Positions 16,556 through 24,996 of a stretch of DNA of 64,000 bases are shown here, piece by piece. The notes under the pieces were generated by a model that did not search any database, was not told the origin of the DNA, and saw only the letters and a list, made by a program, of their open reading frames with translations. The translations under genes were made by a program, and so were the position numbers. Within the stretch, counting starts at the first letter, position 1. The number at the start of each line of letters is the position of its first letter. Source of the DNA: an uncultured Thermofilaceae archaeon (GTDB taxonomy: Archaea; Thermoproteota; Thermoprotei; Thermofilales; Thermofilaceae); NCBI GenBank assembly GCA_938036345.1, contig CALHPJ010000015.1:1-64000 (forward strand), read 5' to 3'.

Positions 16556-18401
16556 GCTCGACCACCGAGGCCACTCTGCTGGCGAGCAGCCTGAGTAACC
16601 CCTTGAACGTCCTGCGCAGCTCCTTGATGAAGCTGTAGAGCAGGAGCGAGGTTAATGCGAGAAGCGTTAGCGCGGCAGCCGTTGAGAGGAAGGCGCCGAA
16701 CGAAGGCGCACTACGCAGCGCCGGAGGTATGTAGAGAAGCGCTAGGACGCTGATTGCCAAGTACAGGAGGTTTGTCGCAATACCCCTGGCGGAGCTCTCG
16801 GTAACTCTGAGGAGGGAAGACAGCTTAGCGGAGAGGACGTCGACGAGGCCCCGAACTCCGACCAGGATGCGGTACCCGTAGTAGATGACTAGGACAAGCC
16901 AACACATAGAGAAGAGGTCGTCCGTTGTAAGGGCGAGAGCCCCAAAGCTGAGGGGCAGCCCCCTCAGCGCGTGCTGGGCGAGCCACAGCAACGTTAGAGC
17001 GATGGCTAGCTTGAGGCTGTTGACCACCACGATCTCCACGCATCGTTCAACTGGGCTAGGCTGCTTTTCAACGCGCGGAGTCGGCGGCACCTTGCGCACG
17101 CTGGCTTGCGGCAGGGTAGTGAACAGGCTGGCTGCCGAGGCGATGCCGGATGCGAGCCAGAGCAAGAGGAAGAGGGGCCACTGCCCAATAAGCGGGGCGA
17201 AAACCGCCGAGAGGAGCAGCAGAGGACGGTCCGCGATTGCCGCTAGCGGACTCTGGGCAGCCGCAAGCCGCTTCGTGGCCTCCGACACGGTGGCGCTGGC
17301 AAGCCCCAGCAGGGCTAGGAGTTGAGCCGGACCCTGGAACCAGCCTTGCCCGAGCCAAGCTACGGTTGCCAGCAGCGCCGCGTTATAGAAGACAGACGCG
17401 GCCAGGGATAGAGCCTTCAACGACCCGCTGTCGCCATGCAGCGACACCAGCAGCTCCCGGGTGTCTGCCAGAAGCAGGGCGGCGTACGAGAGCGCTGGTA
17501 GTAGGGGCGCGACGGCGTTGAGGGCGGCGAGCGCGAAGGTGAGCGCGGCTAGCGCGACCTCGGCGAAAGCCAGCTTTACGGCGGCTTCAACCCTTGACTG
17601 CGCGTTTACCCTAAGCGCTATGATCCGGCTGATTGGCCTGACTAGCAAGCTCGTTACCGGTTCCACGCTAGCCTTATCCAGCTCCCTAATCGCGATAATG
17701 GGGTAGAGCCGCCTAGCTTCGAGCAGGTCCTCCGGTGTGTCGACATCCTTCCACAGTAGCCCGGTTACGTCCACGAAGTCCAGGTCCCCCTGCTTCGCCG
17801 CTAGGTCGAGCGCCTCCCCGATCGTTGCTTGGGGCCCTCTCTCCTCGATAACCTTCTCTATGTAGCGGAGCGCGCCTTCCCTCACTACGATGAGGCCCGT
17901 ATCGATCCCGAACCTCGACTCCAGCGCCTTCCCCACGGCGACGATCCTACCGCCCTCTATTCTCACCTTGAGGCCTTCCCATGTGTCCAGCGCCGGGGGC
18001 TCCCGGTCGAGGCAGAGCGTGAAGGCCTTGCCGGACGGGTGCTTTAGCAGGCGCTCGAGCATCGCGTACTCGAAGATGTGGTCTGACATCGCAACGAGGA
18101 ACGGGGGTTTAACGAACTTTAGCGCTGTGTAAACAGTGTAAAGGTTGCCAAACTCCTTTTCATCCACGAGCAGTATCCGGGCGCTACCGCCGAGTTCCTC
18201 GGCGAGCTTCTCGGCGAACTCCCTCCTGGTAACCAAGTATATGGGTCTCAGCCCGGCTCTGCGCAGCCTATCGAGGATGAACTTCGCCAGCGGGAGGCGC
18301 GGCTCAAGCTCCATCAAGGTCTTCGGCAGCCCGCTCGAGTAGGGGCGGAGCCTGCTGGCTACGCCAGCGGCGACGATGACGGCCGGCATCGGCGAAGGCA
18401 T
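16545..18401 (-). CDS. Sugar/inositol-phosphate nucleotidyltransferase fused to a degenerate CDP-alcohol transferase-like membrane region
   Basis: 618 residues. The N-terminal 230 are an intact nucleotidyltransferase: 'PAVIVAAGVASRLRPYSSGLPKTLMEL' (GxxxR..P loop and Lys), 'LVAMSDHIFE' (metal-binding Asp), 'FGIDTGLIVVREG' and 'WKDVDTPEDL' (second metal Asp). This is close to inositol-1-phosphate cytidylyltransferases. Then 'SLLVRPISRIIALRVN' resembles the linker that joins IPCT to DIPPS in bifunctional enzymes, but the membrane helices that follow (about 10) lack the DGxxAR motif; 'ADTRELLVSLHGDSGS' sits where it should be. Likely makes CDP-inositol or another CDP/UDP-activated head group for the overlapping downstream gene. 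A TATA-like 'aatatta' near 18430 fits ATG 18401. Confidence 0.7.
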   Translation of the reverse strand: MPSPMPAVIVAAGVASRLRPYSSGLPKTLMELEPRLPLAKFILDRLRRAGLRPIYLVTRREFAEKLAEELGGSARILLVDEKEFGNLYTVYTALKFVKPPFLVAMSDHIFEYAMLERLLKHPSGKAFTLCLDREPPALDTWEGLKVRIEGGRIVAVGKALESRFGIDTGLIVVREGALRYIEKVIEERGPQATIGEALDLAAKQGDLDFVDVTGLLWKDVDTPEDLLEARRLYPIIAIRELDKASVEPVTSLLVRPISRIIALRVNAQSRVEAAVKLAFAEVALAALTFALAALNAVAPLLPALSYAALLLADTRELLVSLHGDSGSLKALSLAASVFYNAALLATVAWLGQGWFQGPAQLLALLGLASATVSEATKRLAAAQSPLAAIADRPLLLLSAVFAPLIGQWPLFLLLWLASGIASAASLFTTLPQASVRKVPPTPRVEKQPSPVERCVEIVVVNSLKLAIALTLLWLAQHALRGLPLSFGALALTTDDLFSMCWLVLVIYYGYRILVGVRGLVDVLSAKLSSLLRVTESSARGIATNLLYLAISVLALLYIPPALRSAPSFGAFLSTAAALTLLALTSLLLYSFIKELRRTFKGLLRLLASRVASVVEHGS

Positions 18402-18483
18402 TTATCCACAGAAGCCGCAGCTCCTTTAATATTCTTTGCGCGTTAGAGCGCGTGCGCGGCGGCCATTGCAGCCCCTGTAAAGC

Positions 18484-18491
18484 TTATATAT
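18484..18491 (+). promoter_or_regulatory. TATA box of the suf operon
   Basis: TTATATAT centred about 24 bp before the GTG start of sufC (18512). Spacing implies a leaderless operon mRNA. A second AT motif (gtatatga, 18494-18501) lies just inside. Confidence 0.75.
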
Positions 18492-18511
18492 GGTATATGA
18501 CATAGGAATCT

Positions 18512-19231
18512 GTGAGCGGTTTAGAGGTAGAGGGAATCCACGTCAGAGTAAACGAGGAGCTGGTACTGAAGGGTGTCACCCTGAGGGTTCCGAACTCGAG
18601 CGTTGTCGTGCTGATGGGGCCGAACGGGAGCGGTAAGAGCACGCTAGCGTACGCTGTAATGGGGCACCCCCGCTACCGCGTTGAGAAGGGTAGGATCCTG
18701 CTCGACGGTGACGACGTTACCGGCCTGAAACCCGAGGAGCGGGCTCTTAGGGGCCTCTTTCTAGCCTTTCAATCCCCGCCTACGGTGGAGAGCGTAAGGG
18801 TTGGAACCCTTATCCGGGAAGCTTTAGCCCGCAGGGGGTTTCCCTTCAGCGAGTCCGAGGCAATCGCCCTACTGGAGAGGGTGGGCTTGAATCGCAGCTA
18901 CCTCCCCCGCGGGGTGCACGACGGCTTTTCGGGCGGCGAAAGAAAAAGGTTGGAGCTGGCCCAGGCCTTGATTCTCAAGCCTCGGTTCGTCGTGATGGAC
19001 GAGCCCGATTCCGGCTTGGACGTCGAAGGGGTTAAGCTGCTCGCGTCAGAAGTTGCGGGGTTGGCCGAATCGGGTGCAGCCGTGCTAGTTATAACGCACA
19101 ACCCAAGGACCGCGGAGATCTTGGCGCCCGATAGGGTTGCCGTGCTGGTGTCGGGGAGAATCGTGGCTGAGGGAGGGTTGGAGCTGGTCCGCGAGATCGG
19201 CGAAAGGGGCTACGAGGTGGTCGCGGGTTGA
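18512..19231 (+). CDS. sufC: Fe-S cluster assembly ATPase SufC
   Basis: 239 residues of an ABC ATPase: Walker A 'GPNGSGKST' at about 35-43, Q-loop 'AFQSPP', signature 'FSGGERKRLELAQ', Walker B and catalytic Glu 'FVVMDEPDSGLD', H-loop 'VITHNPR'. The 'MDEPDSGLDVEG' form is diagnostic for SufC. SufC dimerises on SufB-SufD (or SufB2) in the cytosol and uses ATP to open the scaffold that builds [4Fe-4S] clusters. First gene of a three-gene operon; its stop overlaps the TTG start of sufB (TTGA). Confidence 0.95.
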   Translation: MSGLEVEGIHVRVNEELVLKGVTLRVPNSSVVVLMGPNGSGKSTLAYAVMGHPRYRVEKGRILLDGDDVTGLKPEERALRGLFLAFQSPPTVESVRVGTLIREALARRGFPFSESEAIALLERVGLNRSYLPRGVHDGFSGGERKRLELAQALILKPRFVVMDEPDSGLDVEGVKLLASEVAGLAESGAAVLVITHNPRTAEILAPDRVAVLVSGRIVAEGGLELVREIGERGYEVVAG

Positions 19232-20646
19232 GCTGGAGGCCGATACCGGGCGAAGTTGCTGTAGAGGCGCCCCCTATAAAGCCCAAGCTGGAGCTGAAGG
19301 GAAGGATCTCGAGGAGCCTCGTCGAGGAGATCTCCAGGGCTAAGGGGGAGCCTGAGTGGATGCTGCGCCTGCGGTTGAGGAGCTTGGAGCTTTTCGAGAA
19401 GCTTCCGACGCCCAGCTGGCTCACCGGCGTGGAGGAGCTGGACTTGGAGGAGCTGGCCCACTACGTGCACCCGGATTTCGAGAGAGCAGCATCTTGGGAG
19501 GACCTACCGGAGCCCATCAGGGCGGTCTACGAGAAGCTCGGGTTGCCGGAGGCTGAGAGGAAAGCGCTCGCCGGGCTAGCGGCTCAGCTGGAGAGCGAGA
19601 CTGTCTACCTTTCCTTCCGGAAGTACCTAGAGGGGAGGGGGGTTATCCTAATGGATATGGGGGAGGCGGTCCAGAGGTACCCAGATCTGGTGAAGAGGTA
19701 CTTTATGAGGCTGTTCCCGCCGAGCGACCACAAGTTTGCCGCGCTTCACGGCGCGCTTTGGAGCGGAGGGGTTTTCCTCTACGTTCCAGAGGGGGTCGAG
19801 CTCGAGGCCCCGATTGAGGCCTTTTTCTTCGTAGCCAGCGACCTGCTTAGCCAGTTCGAGCACTCGATTATTGTGGCGGGGGACCGCAGCAGCGTGCACT
19901 TCATCGAGGGCTGCGCAGCGCCTATGCTTAGGAGGTACAGCTTCCACGACGGAATGGTCGAGGTCTACGTGGGGGAGGGGGCGAGGGCTAAGTTCACTAC
20001 GCTGCAGAACTGGAGTAGAAACATCATCAACTTTAACAACAAGCGGGCTCTCCTGGAAAGAGGCGGCAGCATCGAGTGGGTCGAGATCGCTCTAGGCAGC
20101 AAGGTAACCTACACCTACCCGTCTGTCATCCTGCGTGGGGAGGGGGCGAAAGCCTCGATCTACAGCCTGACTTTCGCGAGGGCGGGCGATTGGAAGGATA
20201 CCGGAGCGAAGGTTCTACACCTGGCCCCTAGGACCAGCAGCGAAGTTGTCAGCAAGAGCGTCAGCGTGGAGGGGGGAGTTAGCGTGTACAGGGGTCTCGT
20301 GAGAGTGGCTGAGGGTGCTAAGGGGTCGATAGCCTCGGTCAAGTGCGAGAGCCTGGTGCTGGATAGGGAATCGCGCGCCTATACGTACCCGCGTAACGAG
20401 GTTGAAGAGGCGGAGGCGACCGTAGTACACGAGGCCAGCGTAGGTAGATTGAGCGACGACGTGCTCTTCTACTTGAGGTCGCGCGGGCTTCGCGAGCCGG
20501 ACGCCAGGAAGCTGGTTGTTTTGGGGTACGTGGGCGACTTTATTGACCGGCTGAAGGACTCGATGAGCGGCCTGTTCTTGGAGTACTATGCCGTTCTGAA
20601 AAGGGTTCTCGAAACGGAGTTCGAGGAGATGGGTGGCTACGGTTGA
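19228..20646 (+). CDS. sufB: Fe-S cluster scaffold protein SufB
   Basis: 472 residues. The N-terminal helical part is followed by the long right-handed beta-helix typical of SufB ('GVFLYVPEGVELEAPIEAFF', 'HSIIVAGDRSSVHFIEGCAAP', 'HDGMVEVYVGEGARAKFTTLQNWS') and the C-terminal helical domain 'HEASVGRLSDDVLFYLRSRGL'. The Cys in 'FIEGCAAP' and 'SVKCESLVL' are candidates for the sulfur path and cluster ligation. It starts at TTG 19228 with a four-base overlap with sufC, so translation is coupled. No cysteine desulfurase gene is nearby, as in many archaea with a minimal Suf set. Confidence 0.93.
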   Translation: MSWRPIPGEVAVEAPPIKPKLELKGRISRSLVEEISRAKGEPEWMLRLRLRSLELFEKLPTPSWLTGVEELDLEELAHYVHPDFERAASWEDLPEPIRAVYEKLGLPEAERKALAGLAAQLESETVYLSFRKYLEGRGVILMDMGEAVQRYPDLVKRYFMRLFPPSDHKFAALHGALWSGGVFLYVPEGVELEAPIEAFFFVASDLLSQFEHSIIVAGDRSSVHFIEGCAAPMLRRYSFHDGMVEVYVGEGARAKFTTLQNWSRNIINFNNKRALLERGGSIEWVEIALGSKVTYTYPSVILRGEGAKASIYSLTFARAGDWKDTGAKVLHLAPRTSSEVVSKSVSVEGGVSVYRGLVRVAEGAKGSIASVKCESLVLDRESRAYTYPRNEVEEAEATVVHEASVGRLSDDVLFYLRSRGLREPDARKLVVLGYVGDFIDRLKDSMSGLFLEYYAVLKRVLETEFEEMGGYG

Positions 20647-21743
20647 TGGCGCTTAGCTCGATCCCCTACCAGAGGCTAGCCGACTCACCCACCGTAAAGT
20701 ACTACACGGATTGGAGGGCCTTCCAACCCTACCTTGAAAAGCCGAGGCAACCTACGCGGGGGGTTGTCGACAAAAAACTGCTGTCCCTCCTGGGGTTGAG
20801 CGCCGACGCCGTCCTGGGGGTGGCGGAGCGGGGCGGCGTAGCGGGCCTGGAGGGCCTAGAGGCGGATGGATTGAGGCTGCTGGAGCTGCACAGGAGGAAT
20901 TTGAGTTTAGCCAGGGAGCTGAGGGTAGCGGGCGAGTACACGCTCCTCGTTGAGAAACCCCTAGATGGTGTAAAGTCGTCCCACCTGGAGGTTGAGCTCC
21001 TGGATCAATCGCACTTCAACCTCCTCCTGCTCTCCCCCGAGCGGGCCGGCGGTCTCCACACGCTCACGGTCGACGTCAAGCTAAAGCCGGGTTCCCAGGC
21101 CTCCCTCGCTGTTTTTGTTTTCGACTCGCTTCAAGCTCCGGGTTTCCTCGTGCTGCACTCCGACGTTCCGCGGGGCGCCAGCTTATCCAGCTTGATCGTG
21201 GTTGCCAGGGGCTCCATGTCCCACGTTGAGAACCATGCAGCGGCCGGTGAAGGGAGTTCAGTGAGCGTTTGCGGGCTTCTTGCGGCAGGCCCCGGCTCCA
21301 GGGCTACGTTGGTTACGAATACGAAACAGAGCGAGCCCAAGTCGCGCGTGTCTGTTGACGTTCTCGGATTTGCGGCCAGCGGGGTCCTGGCACACAAGGG
21401 CTTGGCTAGGGTGGAGAAGGGGGCTTGGGGTTCCTCGCTTGTGGTTAGGTCGCGCCTAACCCCGCTGACCCCAACCTCGAAAGTCTACGCGATGCCCACG
21501 CTCGAAGTGACCTCTAACGAGGTGGTTGAAGCTGCGCACTCGGCCTCGCATGCCCCGGTAAGCGACGATGTTCTCTTCTACCTGCGCTCCAGGGGGCTCG
21601 AGTTGCGCGACGCCTTGAGGCTCGTAATCGAGGGCAGCTACCTGGCACAGCTGGAGAAGTTTCCCCGGGCCCGGCAACCTGCGGAGAGGTTGATACCGGA
21701 GTTATCTCGAGGTTTGCTTGCCACCCCGAGTTTAGATGCATAA
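20646..21743 (+). CDS. sufD: SufD-like / second SufB-family scaffold subunit
   Basis: 365 residues, a shorter SufB-family paralogue without the SufB N-terminal extension. The central beta-helix ('LHTLTVDVKLKPGSQASLAVFVFDS', 'MSHVENHAAAGEGSSVSVCGLLAAG') and the C-terminal 'HSASHAPVSDDVLFYLRSRGLELRDALRLVIEGSYL' are the SufD pattern; the His in 'AAHSASHAPVSDD' is the conserved interface residue. Forms the heterodimer with SufB on which SufC acts. ATG 20646 overlaps the sufB stop (TGATG); a TTG three bases earlier is the other option. Confidence 0.9.
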   Translation: MALSSIPYQRLADSPTVKYYTDWRAFQPYLEKPRQPTRGVVDKKLLSLLGLSADAVLGVAERGGVAGLEGLEADGLRLLELHRRNLSLARELRVAGEYTLLVEKPLDGVKSSHLEVELLDQSHFNLLLLSPERAGGLHTLTVDVKLKPGSQASLAVFVFDSLQAPGFLVLHSDVPRGASLSSLIVVARGSMSHVENHAAAGEGSSVSVCGLLAAGPGSRATLVTNTKQSEPKSRVSVDVLGFAASGVLAHKGLARVEKGAWGSSLVVRSRLTPLTPTSKVYAMPTLEVTSNEVVEAAHSASHAPVSDDVLFYLRSRGLELRDALRLVIEGSYLAQLEKFPRARQPAERLIPELSRGLLATPSLDA

Positions 21744-21893
21744 GGGTTCCCGCGGCCCTTGAGCGCCTAATCGGTTCGCAGGGAGCTCGCGAGTCCCCTT
21801 TTGCCTTTGAAGCAGGGCCGGGGGAATGCCGCTTGGGCGAAGCGGCCTCCCCGCGGCAGGTTAACTGAGGAAGAGCCCCCTAGCCTTTGAGGC

Positions 21894-22562
21894 TTAACTT
21901 CCCTTACGCCCCTCCCTCCTCCTAAGCTCCTCCGCGATCCTAGCTGCCTTCAGCATGATTCTAACCCTCTCGAGTTCCTCCCTGAGCCTCTTAACCTCCT
22001 TCATCTTCTCCAGGTAAAGCGAATGGTACTCATCCGCCTTTCTTCTCGCGAACGCCCTCTGCTTTACCAGCTTTTTCATTTCCTCCTTGAGCTGGGTAGC
22101 CCGGGCCTTCCCCATCTCCGCTGCGCTTTTCGCCGATAAGTGCCTGCTCACCGCCTCCTCGATGCGCGCGCTGAGCGTTTTAAGCTCCCCCTCCAGCTTC
22201 GCATAGGCTCTAAGCTTCTCCCTCAGCTCCTCCCTCTCGCGCTGAGTTGCGCCTTTCTCGGCCTTTGCAAGAAGCTCGCGGATCTGCCTGCGCAGCTCCT
22301 CGACCTCCCGCGACTTCCGAGCCTTCTCCTCCGAAAGCTCCCTAATGGTTTCCAGGTAGCCGGTCGGCTCTACCGCCCCCCTCTCCTTCTGTAGCTCCTC
22401 GTACCCCCTCATTAGGCGCTTAATCTCCTCACCCAGCTTCCTCGCCTCGGCGTTTAGCGCGTCCCTCTTCGACTTTAGCTCCTCAGCCTCTATTTCTGCG
22501 TCCGTGAGCTTACTCTGGATTTCCCGGAGCTTCTCCCTGAGCACTTGAACATCTTCTAACAT
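21894..22562 (-). CDS. Archaeal coiled-coil protein (COG1340-like)
   Basis: 222 residues that are almost wholly heptad-rich, charged alpha helix (Leu/Glu/Lys/Arg/Ala) with no hydrophobic segment and no other domain, except for a short break near residue 85 ('GAVEPTGYLETIRELS') and a basic C-terminus. Archaea carry a conserved family of such proteins with an unknown, possibly structural or DNA-related, function. The ATG at 22562 lies about 27 bp from a TATA-like 'attttag' near 22590. Convergent with sufD. No function can be given. Confidence 0.75.
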   Translation of the reverse strand: MLEDVQVLREKLREIQSKLTDAEIEAEELKSKRDALNAEARKLGEEIKRLMRGYEELQKERGAVEPTGYLETIRELSEEKARKSREVEELRRQIRELLAKAEKGATQREREELREKLRAYAKLEGELKTLSARIEEAVSRHLSAKSAAEMGKARATQLKEEMKKLVKQRAFARRKADEYHSLYLEKMKEVKRLREELERVRIMLKAARIAEELRRREGRKGS

Positions 22563-22691
22563 GGTATAGAGAACCGTCTAAACAGCCTAAAATTTTTCGG
22601 AATTCTGCGAGCGCGGGAGTTTCAAGGTTTCCAGGAGCCCGCGGCAGATGGAGTACCCCTAGGGCTCGAAGCACAGTGCCCGGAGCTCCGG

Positions 22692-23537
22692 CTAACCCAG
22701 GCCCAGCTCCTCCACCAGCTTCCGGAGGAACGCCCCACCCCGCCTCAGGGACTCGACTACGTCGCGCCCAGTCTCGTCCTCAAGGGCCAGCCAGCCGCTG
22801 AAGCCGGCCGCCTTAAGCTCCAACAGGTACTCGCGCCACGGCACAAGCCCCTCGCCGACCGTTGCACGCCCGGTCCTCGGGTTGTGGTCCTTAGCGTGCG
22901 TGTGGACAATCCACGGCCCCAGCAGCCTAACCCCTCTGACAACCTCCTCCCTGCCGTAGCCCATGAGGAGGTTTGCCGGGTCGAAGTTCACCTTGACCGC
23001 TGGGCTACTCAAGTCGATGAGGAAGTCGCGCAGCACGCTAGCCGGCTCCATGCCGGTTTCAATGCAGAAGTACGCGCCCACGTCTTCAGCGAACTTGGCC
23101 ACCCTTAGCAGCGAGCTTCTGATTAGGGCGTAGGCTGGGTCGCCGCGGTCCTCGGGGATCCTTCCCGGGTGCGTCGTAACGATCGGCGCACCCAGCTCGG
23201 ACGCCATCTCCAGCACCTTGCAGGTCTTCGCTATCCGGTCCTCAAGCCCCTCCGGGTCGTCGAACCCGCCGAACCTCCGCGGACTGCTTAGCTGGGCGCA
23301 AAGGGCCGATAGCTCGAGCCCGTACGAGTCCAGGAGTTCGGTTACGCGCTCCCTGCAGCTGCGGCCGCAGCGATCCGGGTCGAGGAGACACGCCTCGCGC
23401 GGGCTGTAGTCCACAGCCCAGAGCTGCACCCCTTCGGCTCCCACCTCCTTTACCTTGGCAAGCTGGTCCTCAAAGCTCCTCCAATCCCTCGTAGCGCCTA
23501 GGGACCATATCGCGACGCCAATCTTGAAGCCTACCAC
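22692..23537 (-). CDS. Sugar phosphate isomerase/epimerase-like TIM-barrel protein
   Basis: 281 residues of the xylose-isomerase-like TIM-barrel family: 'FKIGVAIWSLGATRDW', 'VGAEGVQLWAVD', 'PIVTTHPGRIPED', 'AYFCIETGMEPASVL', 'VKVNFDPANLLMGYG', 'IVHTHAKDHNP' and 'WLALEDETGRD'. The Glu, Asp, His and Glu in the last four segments are the expected metal ligands. Substrate unknown. I chose GTG 23537 because 'attttac' near 23560 is at leaderless TATA distance; the upstream extension to 23588 (MDCCPALSIL...) would cross that box. It is divergent from a LctP-type permease. Confidence 0.75.
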   Translation of the reverse strand: MVGFKIGVAIWSLGATRDWRSFEDQLAKVKEVGAEGVQLWAVDYSPREACLLDPDRCGRSCRERVTELLDSYGLELSALCAQLSSPRRFGGFDDPEGLEDRIAKTCKVLEMASELGAPIVTTHPGRIPEDRGDPAYALIRSSLLRVAKFAEDVGAYFCIETGMEPASVLRDFLIDLSSPAVKVNFDPANLLMGYGREEVVRGVRLLGPWIVHTHAKDHNPRTGRATVGEGLVPWREYLLELKAAGFSGWLALEDETGRDVVESLRRGGAFLRKLVEELGLG

Positions 23538-23613
23538 GGGGCTACGGGGAACACTACGTAAAATGCTTAATGCCGGGCAACAATCCAAATAAGCCCTCCA
23601 TCAAGCGGGGACT

Positions 23614-24963
23614 GTGGCGTGGCTAGCTGCGCAAGGCCTGATCGTGGTATCGCTCCCGCTTATCATCATAGCCGTCCTGAAGAAGGGGGTGCTCCACGCA
23701 TCGATTCTAACTCTGGCGTACACCTTGGTGGTTTTCACCCTCGCTAACGGAACCGGTCCCGCCGGAGAAGCCGTGCTGAGCGGCTTGGTGACAGGCCTGC
23801 AGATATCCTCGATAATATTCACCACAATATACTTTTACAACATTCAAAGAGAGCTGGGGCTGGAGGACCGCTTAAAGCTCGTCCTCGGCGGCTCCGGGCA
23901 GTCGAGCCTGTTCATAGCCACCTTCTTCTCAGGCTTTATCGAGAGCGTGTCCGGGTACGGGGTGTCCCCAGCCGTTACAGCGCCGCTGCTCTTGAGCGCG
24001 GGCTTAGAGCCGGCAGCCGCGGTCGCGGGAGCGACGATCGGGCACACGTGGGCAGTACCTTTCGCTAGCATAGGTATACCGACCGCAGTTTTAGCCAGCA
24101 TGACCGGCGTAAGCTCGGAGCGGCTGGCTGAAGCAACCGCCGCTTTCGTTTCCCTATCCTTAGCCGCAATAGTAGCTACCCTTTCTGTGAAGTACGTCCA
24201 AGCGGGCGCAAAGCCGCTCGCCGTCGGGCTGGCGCTAGCCGCGCTCTTGGCCGCCTCCTCCCCGCTCGTCGGCACCTACTCGGCGGCTGTTTTCGGCTTA
24301 GCCGGGGTTATGGCCGGCCTACTCCTATCCAGAGGCGTTAATGGTGTTTTGGAGGCGTGCAGGGTGCTAAGGTACTACCTCCTCCTAGTCTCGCTCCTGC
24401 TCGTAGCCAGCGCCCTGGGATTCGGCGGGCTCCGCTACACCTCTCTCACAGTCCTGGCGGCCGCGGCCGTGGTGCAAATTCTGGAGAGGCGGGTGGTTAA
24501 GGGCGCGGTTAGGCGCACGGTGTCCATGACCGCCCGTTCGATACTCTCGGTGATCCTCTTCGCTATTGTAGCTGAGCTCGTCAGCAGGGGCGGATACATG
24601 CGCAGCCTCGCAGAGCTGGCCGCTGCGGCTACGGGCCCCTCCTATCTCCTCCTCGTCCCGGTAGTGGGCGGTTTAGGGGCTTACGCCACGGGCAGCGCGA
24701 CCACGAGCAACATGGTTTTCTCCACGCTCCAAAGGGGGTACGCGGAGGCGGTGGGGCTGGATCCCGTGAATGTTTTAGCGCTGCAGAACGTGGGGGGAGG
24801 TTTAGGCGGCATGATCTCGCCAGCGAAGATCGCGGTGGCTGCCTCCACCGTCGGGGGAAGGGAGCTTGAACCCAAGGTGTTCAGGGAGGGGTTGAAAGCG
24901 TTCGTCTGTGCGGTAGCCCCGCAGGTAGCTATAGCTTTGGCGCTCGTGCTCCTGCAAGCGTAA
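23614..24963 (+). CDS. LctP-family (L-lactate/glycolate permease-like) membrane transporter
   Basis: 449 residues with about 12 transmembrane helices. Family landmarks are 'FSGFIESVSGYGVSPAVTAPLLLSAGLEP', 'AVPFASIGIPTAVLA', 'GSATTSNMVFSTLQR' and 'NVGGGLGGMISPAKIAVAASTVGG'. LctP proteins import 2-hydroxymonocarboxylates (lactate, glycolate) with protons. The gene is shorter than the usual 550 or so residues. GTG 23614 follows 'caaataag' at 23586-23593. The neighbouring 2-hydroxyacid dehydrogenase and HpcH/HpaI aldolase handle 2-hydroxy or 2-oxo acids, which fits this substrate range. Confidence 0.8.
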   Translation: MAWLAAQGLIVVSLPLIIIAVLKKGVLHASILTLAYTLVVFTLANGTGPAGEAVLSGLVTGLQISSIIFTTIYFYNIQRELGLEDRLKLVLGGSGQSSLFIATFFSGFIESVSGYGVSPAVTAPLLLSAGLEPAAAVAGATIGHTWAVPFASIGIPTAVLASMTGVSSERLAEATAAFVSLSLAAIVATLSVKYVQAGAKPLAVGLALAALLAASSPLVGTYSAAVFGLAGVMAGLLLSRGVNGVLEACRVLRYYLLLVSLLLVASALGFGGLRYTSLTVLAAAAVVQILERRVVKGAVRRTVSMTARSILSVILFAIVAELVSRGGYMRSLAELAAAATGPSYLLLVPVVGGLGAYATGSATTSNMVFSTLQRGYAEAVGLDPVNVLALQNVGGGLGGMISPAKIAVAASTVGGRELEPKVFREGLKAFVCAVAPQVAIALALVLLQA

Positions 24964-24996
24964 CGGCTCCCGGCGGGCGCCTAACTTTGCTTCGCG

